Positions 56,510 through 64,000 of a stretch of DNA of 64,000 nucleotides are shown in pieces. The position numbers and the translations under genes are program-made. The stretch comes from Cladochytrium replicatum (lineage: Eukaryota > Chytridiomycota > Chytridiomycetes > Cladochytriales > Cladochytriaceae). The stretch is taken from the NCBI GenBank assembly GCA_025526935.1, contig JAHLKD010000063.1, positions 124,001 to 188,000 on the forward strand. Direction: 5' to 3'. How positions within the stretch are numbered: position 1 is the first letter of the stretch; each line of letters begins with the position of its first letter. Under the pieces are notes generated by a model, which worked only from the letters and a program-made list of their open reading frames with translations, made no database searches and had not been told where the DNA came from.

Positions 56510-57950
56510 AGTTCGTCTGCCACTATCTATTGCATGTTCAGAGCATTAGTGGATGCATATCCTTCTGAGTAGCTAAGGTTCTGGACGGCATACATCGGGC
56601 ATCTTTTGTCCATAATGCTCCCTGAGGTGGATTGGAAACCTTGGAAGACAGGTTTAGCCAAGGATTTCATGCTTTCAAATGACAACATCGATCGGTTCAT
56701 CACAACTGGGTTGGCGAAGGACGTAACCAGTGGTGGATGGGACTCTGACGATATGAATCAGATACATTTACCTCCAGTGCTCGAGTGTACACTGGCGATA
56801 CGGATTTGGGCTGTTCCACCTATCAACTTGTGATTGTTCAGTGGAGTTTTGTTTCTCTTTACGATAGTGTGTCTAAATAACACACTGTCCACACAGACAC
56901 AAAGTCTTCATGTAAATATCCATGTTCTAACTCAAGTTCAATCAATCCTCTCCTGGGCAGCAAAAACCCGGCAGGTCAGGATCGGGTACGGTTTCAACCA
57001 CAAGTATGGTTGGGGCACAGAAAATCATTGCTGAAAATATGATGCCATTAATAGTACAATATTTTCAATCCAAAATCATCATTATTCTTGGTAGTTAGGA
57101 TCACCACTCCCCAGTATTCTTTTGACAGATTATAAGATCCAAGTTCTGTTATATACACCTTTTCGTGATGGGTAATGGACATAAGAATGTTTCCTGTAAG
57201 ATACACAATAGAACTCACACGTGCATCCTTTCCCAGTGTTTCATCAATATCTTGATCAAACTACTATTGCCATTAATAATACTCAATGGCCCCTCATACA
57301 ATGTGATGAACGTATCTCAGACATTGACTTTGATACTTAAAAGATCATCGCCTACTTCTTGATCGGGTTGCAGCTGTGCTGAGCTGACCTCCGAAGCAGA
57401 TTTTAAAGTTATTCAACGGATCTTAACTCCAATGCCCTTCAATTCTGTCTTGTATGCTGATTCCAAGGGGGATGCTGACATGGAGTCATTTGATCACGAT
57501 TCAAATCCTGGTGATACATAAAACTCAAACTGCCTCATAGCAGGTGCTGCTCGGATGTGCAAACAACACGCTCAAGTTGCTTGTAGTGATGTAGAATGCA
57601 TGCAGAGCACATATTCTCCTGCCTCAACAGGTTCTACGCAGCTACTCTCTCATCCTCAACCATATACCATGGGTGAATTCCAGTTAAGCCTGCTGGTGCC
57701 ATACCCTATCGTGGGGTGATTCAGCTTTGCTTCAGCCAACTGGAAGCATTCAACAAAGCAGCTCATGTCGCAATATACAGGTGTCTAGACATCAGCTAAA
57801 TCCAACATCGGCATGATGATCACTTTGACGGAGAAGTTACGCGGTTGCCCAACAAATTGGACACCATTGGCGAAAAACAGAACAGCTCGCGAGCGTTTGC
57901 GACAATTGAGACTCGATGGTCCATCCCAACAGTTGATTTCCGACAGCAAA
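56510..57950. other. No recognised gene
   Basis: There are several short frames without domains (56606-56833, 57165-57362 plus). A single copy of the hAT phrase (CTGTCCACACAGACAC) lies at about 56886, in the orientation of the left arm, followed by a GC-rich string at 56950-56990. This suggests that a further or larger element once ended here. Confidence 0.35.
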
Positions 57951-58039
57951 ACATCACCGTGACCAGGTTTCCAGGAAGTTCTCCTCCTAATCTCGCGCCT
58001 CAGTTTCAACTGTCGCCCCAGAGGATTTTCAGACACTCG

Positions 58040-58735
58040 ATTTCAGCAAGAAAGACCCGATGAGATCCTTGCGTCTCGCGGTTCTTCCGCATCATCGGCA
58101 CCAAGATCATCCGCTTCCGTCCGGGACAGCGTCACAGCTCCCTCCCCCGCAACTACGACTGCGACGCCACCCTCAACTTATCCCGCGCATCGTCGTCCTC
58201 CACCTCACAAGCACAAGCACCGCCCCCGGCGCGCTCGTCATTGTCGTCCGTGTCGGTTCCGGAACCACCAAGAGCAGCCTCGTGCCCTCCATACTCTTCC
58301 CCAAACGGAGCGACTTTTGATTCTATCGGGATGGTTTCAGATTCATCGGCGATCAGGGGGCGGGCGCTCGATCTCGTCACGATAGTGGTGCCGCCTGTAC
58401 CCCGGCAATGATAGCGATTGGGATCTCGTTTGCGATCGAGCGGTTGAGGTGGAGCGGGATCTTTTATATTTCGCCGCCGCGGGTGATTGCGTGCGGGAAA
58501 GTGGATGTGATGTGTTCCGACAAGACGACAAGACGGGGACTTGACGCATAAAAAGCCGGATATTGTGGGATTCAGGCACACGGTTTCGCCTGAACAGGGG
58601 GTGCCGACGCGGCACGCTACGTTTTCAAGCTGCACAAGTCGATCCATGATCTTTCTGCGTCGATGGTATGAGGGTTTCCAGGCCGGCCGTCGGATGCACC
58701 AAGTCCCCGGAGGTTGCGGGAATACATGATATAAT
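58040..58735 (+). pseudogene. Relic of a P5-type (ATP13A/Ypk9-like) ATPase, second copy
   Basis: Translated pieces match conserved P5-type ATPase blocks in order: IGTKIIRFRPGQ, VIVVRVGSGTTKSSLVPSIL, FYRDGFRFIG, ALDLVTIVVPPVP, MAIGISFAIERLRWSGIFYI, then SPPRVIACGKVDVMC and the remains of the phosphorylation site (SDKTT where DKTGT is expected). The frame changes several times and stops are present, for example TGA near 58318. It parallels 20560-21130 and reaches further, through the phosphorylation region. The Ser/Pro-rich insert between the first two blocks is shared, so both relics derive from one unusual parent gene. Like the first relic it lies upstream of an NLR on the same strand. Confidence 0.75.
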
Positions 58736-58959
58736 GGTATTAAACAGATTATTTATTCAAAGTTGTCAAAATAATCATCCGAAGGAGGGTATCGGATACT
58801 TGTATAACAGCAGTAACGTTTTGGCATCTTTGAAGCTCTTCAAGAAGAATACGAATGATGAACCCCCCTTCCCATCTTGAAGCCGTCGCGCTCAATCGAA
58901 CGTGTCTTTGTCTGAACTGTGATCGGCGAAGTTACCCAAACCTGGGTTGTCGGCATTAA

Positions 58960-59463
58960 TCAGAGCGCACGCGCACCTTGTCCAACGTGTCCTCCACAGC
59001 TGCAATCATCGGATCGACAGCGGAAAGCGTGCCGTTTGCAATCAACCGGTGAAACAATCCGGAGGGGCTGCACAGCGCCAGTGGCCATCCATACATAAAA
59101 GTGCCAACCTTTCGGCTTCGTCGAGCGAAAACACAACGCTTTCGGATCAATTCCGTGAATCAGGGGAAACAAGATAATCACCTTGTTGCAACGGGTCTTC
59201 AGGTCTTTCAACGTTGCGACAACAAGCGGCTGGTTGCTGACATCCACCACACTGTCAATTGTTGTTTTCTCGCTTGCCGCCCTCGTTTTCTGACTCATGA
59301 GCGTCGCTGGCTTCTTTGACAGTGATTTTGCTGGAGTCGCTTTCGCTCTCTTGACTTTGAAGTCTTCCTTGGTGAGCTCGAGTTCCGCCAACAAGCTGTC
59401 GACCTGTGCTTCCTCTTCGGCAGTGCGTTTTTTGGGGTGCAAACCAAGATTGAGATGGCTCAC
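58960..59463 (-). CDS. Uncertain exon-like ORF, unknown function
   Basis: The frame is open for 167 codons on the minus strand but has no ATG at its upstream end; a splice-acceptor-like CCCACAG sits just before it. The first part is charged and helical (KKRTAEEEAQVDSLLAELEL), then basic (KRAKATPAKSLSKKPATLMS), then a more globular part (VATLKDLKTRCNKVIILFPL). It could be an exon of a host gene, the accessory gene of the neighbouring DDE element, or a relic. No domain is recognised. Confidence 0.3.
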   Translation of the reverse strand: MSHLNLGLHPKKRTAEEEAQVDSLLAELELTKEDFKVKRAKATPAKSLSKKPATLMSQKTRAASEKTTIDSVVDVSNQPLVVATLKDLKTRCNKVIILFPLIHGIDPKALCFRSTKPKGWHFYVWMATGAVQPLRIVSPVDCKRHAFRCRSDDCSCGGHVGQGARAL

Positions 59464-59599
59464 CTTCTGTGGGCACTAATGTTCTTGAGACGTTACCCCA
59501 CTGAAGGATAAGCAGTTGTTGGAGCAGATGAGAAGACATACCGCAAATGGGTATGGACAGTTATTGATTTTGTGGCACATTGTATGGGCATGGTAGGTA

Positions 59600-60172
59600 C
59601 AGGCTGGTTGATTCTGTTCCTGCACAGATTTCACTGAACAGAATAACTATTGTCAGATAAAATGGGACAATCGATTTGCCCCCACACTCAAAAAAGTACT
59701 GGTTTCGCTGGATGGGGCTGATTTTCGAATCCGAGAGCCACGTCCATTTGATTGGAAGTGGTTCTCGCACAAATTCAAAAAGGCGGGACTGCGATGTGAG
59801 ATTGGTTTGTGCATTCGCACTGGCCGCATCGTCTGGGTTAACGGAGGGAGGCCTTGTGGACAATGGCCTGACTTGAAGCTTGCACGTTCCGCATTGGTTA
59901 AGGCGCTGCGACCTGGAGAGAAGGCGCTGCCGACAAGGGCTACAGGGTTCCCGACTACTTTATATTTCCAACTCGCGATAATCGGCTCTGACGGAGCCAC
60001 AAGAAGATCATGGCTCGACACGAAACAGTCAATTCTCGGATCAATCAGTTTGGAGTGCTTGGACAGATCTTTCGTCATGATCTGAGTCTTCACCGGAAAT
60101 GTTTTCTTGCCGTGGTGAACATTGTTCAGCTCAACATCTTGAATGGCGAAAGCCTATTTTCTGTTACGAAAA
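59600..60172 (+). mobile_element. DDE transposase relic (Harbinger/PIF or DDE_Tnp_4 type)
   Basis: A plus-strand frame reads VLVSLDGADFRIREPRPFDW, KWFSHKFKKAGLRCEIGLCI and VWVNGGRPCGQWPDLKLARS. This is the usual order of DDE_Tnp_4-type transposases found widely in fungi, with the first catalytic Asp in SLDGADF and the second in the WPD part. Near 59925 the signal moves to another frame: GAADKGYRVPDYFIF, then KKIMARHETVNSRINQFGVL (with a Glu in the place of the third acid) and FRHDLSLHRKCFLAVVNIVQ. The shift makes the gene non-functional as read. No terminal inverted repeats were found. Confidence 0.7.
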
Positions 60173-60880
60173 GATAAATCAAATACTAAGGAATGGTTTC
60201 AATAACGGATAATAAAAAATGCAAGAATGAAAGACTGTTTGGCAGTTTACGTTGCACATTCAACAATTGCCGCACGCTCCCGCCGTCCACGAGCAACTCG
60301 ACCAGTTACAAGATGTGAGCGCTTGTAGACAAGCTGGGATCGCATATCCGGTCGGTGAGGTGGCTATGGTGCTTGCGTTTTCCATCCTTCACGACCATCC
60401 AATAACGAAATTTGATGCGGACAATGGTGACCTCGCGTTGACCAAAAGTGCCTTTGACAGGTGTAGTTTGCCCACTGAGATGAATGATCGAGCAACCGCA
60501 AGCGACAGCATCAGCCTTGGCGGTGCAATCAACGAGGAATTGCGATTACGGAGTCCAGCGAACAAGCTCAGCGATCATGCCCACCTTCTCGTTTGCAGAT
60601 GAACACATCTGGTGATTTCGAGGTCACACTAGGACGAGAGTGTGTATTGACGGTGAGATCCGTCCAGATTCCCGCAGTTGGTGATCAGATGGATGCTTGA
60701 ATTGAATTTCTCACACATGAAAATATTATTATTTGAAACCCTTTTTTATCTTTAAAGTCCACCAACCAACCAAGATCGTTTTTTGAAAGGGCAAGCTTTA
60801 ATCCGTTATTAGTCCAGTGAATCAGAGCTCGTTGTTCAAAGAAAACAACCGAAAATCTTTCAGCTTTTGACATTCAGCTT
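60173..60880. other. No gene seen
   Basis: Only one short open frame (60252-60602 plus) without domains. It may contain the remaining flank of the DDE element. Confidence 0.4.
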
Positions 60881-61079
60881 TGAACCATCGTCCGGATCAT
60901 ACCAACGACTCACCCACCGTCCCAATCGACATACGTCGGCTCGATCGCTCCTTCCGCTTCCGGCACAACCGAGTTATTGTACCGCCCACTGTACCGCACT
61001 CTCTGCTTGGATGTCGTGTTGTTTGCAAACTCAGGTGCGCAATGCGCGGCGGTGAGGGCCAAGTTGGCCGGAGCAGATG

Positions 61080-61500
61080 ACGTTGGTGCTGCGTTGAAGG
61101 CTGGTGCAAGGAGACGTTCAAGTAGTAGGGTTTTGGGCAGTCTGCATTTGTGCCCGCTATGATGCGGCGCGAGGGGACGGTGTCAATGGCGGACGGCAAG
61201 ACGAAGCGGGTCAAGGATCTCGTGAAGGGCGATATGCTCGCACACGGCGCGGTGGTCGAATGCGTCGTGTACACTCCCCTCAAAGTCCCGTGGACAATGT
61301 CACGCTCAACGTAGTCAAAGTGAGCCCGTACCATCCTGCCAAAAACCCCACGGAGACCAAATGGAGTTTCCTGCTCGCCATCAACGAAAGCCAAAATGTA
61401 TCTGGAAGCGTTCTATAACGTCATTGTGAAGGATGCGGAGCTCTAGGTGAGGTCAACGGGTACGATTTTGACCCGTGGGACGGAGTTTTTGTGGAGCGGG
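61080..61500 (+). pseudogene. Relic of a Hint-domain protein (fungal vWA-Hint type)
   Basis: One frame reads TVSMADGKTKRVKDLVKGDM then LAHGAVVECVVYTPLK, the N-terminal block of Hint (hedgehog/intein) domains as found in fungal von Willebrand A-Hint proteins. The next frame continues with VTLNVVKVSPYHPAK and TKWSFLLAI, which corresponds to the HP block, and the first frame returns with MYLEAFYNVIVKDAEL. The signal therefore changes frame twice in 400 bp and then ends. The upstream part (60880-61080) may hold further remains. The identification rests on short blocks and is moderate. Confidence 0.5.
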
Positions 61501-62081
61501 TATTTGGACCGGGAGGGTGATTGAGGATCTGAAGAGGATGAAGGGGTGGAAGGATGGGGTTGGGGAAGTTGATGAGGGATTCGGAGGGGTTAATTGTGCA
61601 GATGACGTGAGAAAGATTGGTCATTTTGGTTTGACTTTGACGCAAACCTCCGAAACACACCCCTTGCAACGTCCTTCTCCCAATCTCTTCCACAGCGAAA
61701 GTGAGAACGCCAAACTACAAGACTCGACACTCGAAACTGCAGACCCGGTCCGAAATGGACAGGGCGAGCTGGAACTGGTGTGTCTACGTGCAGGCTGGGT
61801 GGGTTTCCAGCGGGATCAAGTTGGTGTGCACTGAGGAGTCAATGGCCGTCGAGAGGGCAAAGAAACACGTGGAGGTGCTTCAGTGGTAGGTCGACAGCGG
61901 TGGATTGCGGCCGAAGAGGCATGATCTGTGGGCAGGAGCGCAAGAAAGAGCGCTATAAGGAGACGGGAAGATGATTGTCGATAGAGAGCTTGATCAGGTA
62001 ACAAATGATAGGTTTTACCACCGCTACGCCACACACACAAAGTACCACCAAACCAAGAACCAACGAAGGACATCGCATGAA
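61501..62081. other. NLR upstream region; unassigned short frames
   Basis: No domain is seen. A frame ending at about 61889 (DRASWNWCVYVQAG, then KHVEVLQW) looks protein-like but is not recognised. The last 60 bp before 62082 resemble the sequence before the 21166 start (ACGCCACAC, then CGAAGGACATC), so both NLRs share a piece of 5' flank. Confidence 0.4.
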
Positions 62082-64000
62082 ATGGGAAACACTCAGTCGA
62101 ACCAGAACGAATTCTGCAACGTATGCGTCAATCACGGTGGAAAGGAGGTCATCGTGACAATCTACGAAGACAAGTCGATAGCGTATTTACGGAAGGAGGT
62201 ATGAGTTTTCTAACGGTCGTCAAGTTTCACTCTGAAGTTTGCTTTCCAGGTGAAGAATGAGTGCGATTTCGGTGAAGTGGATTTTGCGCTTTATGTTTTA
62301 CTGAGTGGAAATCGCGAATATCTTGAAAGCAATCAACATGTCATCGATCTCGTCGAGGGTAGCTTGCTGGGGTCAACTTCAAAGGCTCCTACGATTTACG
62401 TTGAGATTTTCGGAGCGTCTACCGCAATCGCTACCCAGCTTGGACGTCAGAATGCCAATCCCGCCGCTCCAATCGCCAGTCCCAATATTGGACAGGGAAC
62501 CGTCGGCCCATCAGCGAATTCTCAGTTTCCGACCGGTGAAAAGTTCGATGTGATGGCTGTCATATCAGTAAGTATACAAATATGGATCCTTTTCTTGGGC
62601 GTTGACAAATATGTGCATTAGGTGGGCCAGTAAGGACAAGATTTATCAGATCTATGCCGAACTCGTTGCGGGAGGGCTTAAAGTCTGGATGGATAAACCA
62701 GAAATGCACGGCGACATCTACCAGAGTATGACTGAAGCTGTGAAAAACAGCACAATCTTTTCTCCTTGCCTCACCTTAAAGTATTCGGTAAGATTTTGTG
62801 TCTAATAGTACCCTTGTTTTGCGATAATATTTACCATTTTTGTATTAACCAAAGGAATCATACAACTGCCTGGCAGAGATAAAATATGCCCACACACTTC
62901 AAAAGCCAATGGTCCCAAGCTTGCTTTGGAAACCATCGCCAACTGCTGGGTTCAATGAAACTTCTGCAATGCTTAGCCAAGTTGGCTTTATGACAGCTGG
63001 CTTGCTATTTGCTGATTTCTCAGATGTCGAGCTGAGTCAACCTGGATGGAATGAGGAACTTGCAAAACTCAAGCTCGAGATCAACAGAAAGATTTCGGAT
63101 TTGAAAGGGTCAGGTGCGAGCTCTGCTTCATCAATTTCAATTCCAGCACAGCCGCATTTGCCTGGAGAACCAGTCAAACCAGATATTTTGAGAGAGTGGT
63201 TAAAGCCTGTTGATTTTGAGGCAGACTTGAACGCTTATGCTGAGTCGTATGTGACTAAAACCCGCCTTTGGTTACTCAGCATGATTGACAACTGGATTGC
63301 TGATCCAAATGCTAGCCAAGTTATGTGGCTTCGTGGTGGTGCTGGTGTTGGAAAATCTATCATGGCATGGTTTGTTGGTGCATACTTGAGGCGAAGACTC
63401 CCAAGGCATGCTGAAGAAGCTTTAGATATTCAACCACCAATTGACACATTCCTTGGGGCTCAATTTTTCTGCAAGTTCAATGACACTGTCAAAAATGACC
63501 CTCATCTTGTTATTCAAACAATCGCTCATCAGCTGAGTCAGTTTGACACTGGAATTCAGACATACCTTAAAGAACTCCATGACAAGGATCTCAAATCCAA
63601 AATCCCCTTGTTAGACATGGATGTGATGACCAAGTTTGATAAACTTGTTCTTCAACTGCTGAGAAAGATTCATAATCGACGAGCAAACCAAACAATTGTG
63701 ATCATTTTAGATGCTCTTGATGAATGTGGCGAAGCTGGTGGGAAGAGCAGGAACAGATTTTTATCCGCACTTGCAAACTGTGCCCACAAGGGCCCTAAGA
63801 ATGTGAAGCTACTGGTTACTGGCAGGCCAGAACCTGATGTCTTCTCAATGCTCCACAATATCCACTGCACTGAGCTCCGTCCGAAAGATGAAGACAACTT
63901 GAAGGACATCAAAATCTATGCATGCCACCGCCTGAATGGCATTCTTGGAGCCAACAAAAAGCTTCTAGATGAAGCAGTTGACAATCTCAGTGCTGCAGCT
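62082..64000 (+). pseudogene. NLR-type receptor, fourth copy; cut by the window end, one frameshift
   Basis: Exon 1 is 62082-62198 (MGNTQS start), exon 2 62250-62567, exon 3 about 62622-62788, and exon 4 from about 62855 to beyond 64000. All visible introns are GT..AG. In exon 2 an extra G near 62555 changes the expected DVMLSYQ into DVMAVIS, so exons 2 and 3 are out of phase: exon 2 is 318 nt, where 299 and 314 nt in the intact copies both leave phase 2. Apart from this the frame is open to the window edge, with VWMDKPEM, SYNCLAEIKYA (putative catalytic Glu), GGAGVGKS and IVIILDALDECG. It is either a young pseudogene or a base-call error in a live gene. The sequence is a mosaic of the other three copies. 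Confidence 0.75.

Noticed and set aside
51835-56990. One large hAT element with GGGTC-rich outer ends
   Set aside because: The GC-rich strings at 51835-51970 and 56950-56990 are similar in composition but could not be aligned as inverted copies; only the inner arms are supported.
1-64000. Bacterial origin or contamination of parts of the window
   Set aside because: Spliced genes with short GT..AG introns occur from left to right, and NLR copies tie both ends together.
1-64000. tRNA or rRNA genes
   Set aside because: No A-box/B-box pair or cloverleaf was recognised by eye; a tRNAscan-SE run would be decisive.

Overview
The window is nuclear DNA from a zoosporic (flagellated) fungus, most likely a cellulose-degrading chytrid. 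Two observations support this. There is a complete, intron-rich gene for the ciliary transport protein IFT172 (36575-43239), which only fungi that still make a flagellum keep. There are also secreted plant-cell-wall enzymes of fungal type: a GH6 cellobiohydrolase with a CBM1 module, a GH3 beta-glucosidase and an ML-domain lipid-binding protein. Introns are short (about 45-75 bp) with GT..AG borders, so this is not bacterial DNA. The species cannot be named from sequence alone.

Layout. 1-3573: unrecognised sequence, then an F-box-like/ankyrin gene inside a duplicated block. 4489-6688: a TIR-like plus TPR protein. 6842-10484: a broken NLR gene on the minus strand. 10.5-13.8 kb: unassigned sequence, one unknown gene and an NLR exon relic. 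13768-15219: a second F-box-like/ankyrin gene. 15399-17149: a decayed beta-lactamase-fold hydrolase. 18036-19178: an F-box-like protein with WWK-SGL repeats. 19593-20326: a GNAT acetyltransferase. 20.6-21.1 kb: a P5-type ATPase relic. 21166-25521: an intact NLR. 25.5-31.6 kb: relics, a minisatellite, an acidic ORF and a decayed second copy of the 1-3.5 kb block. 31.7-46.5 kb: the housekeeping and secreted-enzyme core (GH3, ML, ABM, IFT172, GH6). 46975-51083: another intact NLR. 52.0-55.0 kb: a decayed hAT transposon, followed by a coiled-coil ORF. 57.9-62.0 kb: relics of a second P5-type ATPase copy, a DDE transposase and a Hint-domain gene. 62082-64000: a fourth NLR, cut by the window end.

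The main theme is a family of four NLR-type (STAND) receptors that share one layout: an N-myristoylation motif, a small beta-grasp-like domain, a TIR domain with the putative catalytic glutamate, NACHT, a helical region, WD40 repeats and a conserved C-terminal cap. One copy carries eight nearly identical 126-bp WD40 units. The copies are visible mosaics of each other, and dead or dying copies lie beside live ones. This is the birth-and-death and concerted-evolution pattern known for fungal incompatibility and immune NLRs (Podospora HET-E/HET-D type). The TIR-TPR, F-box-like/ankyrin and WWK-repeat genes between them also combine a signalling or F-box-like module with a repeat-built recognition module. 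The accessory part of the window therefore looks like a fast-evolving sensor island around a conserved core. A role in immunity or self-recognition is inference from architecture.
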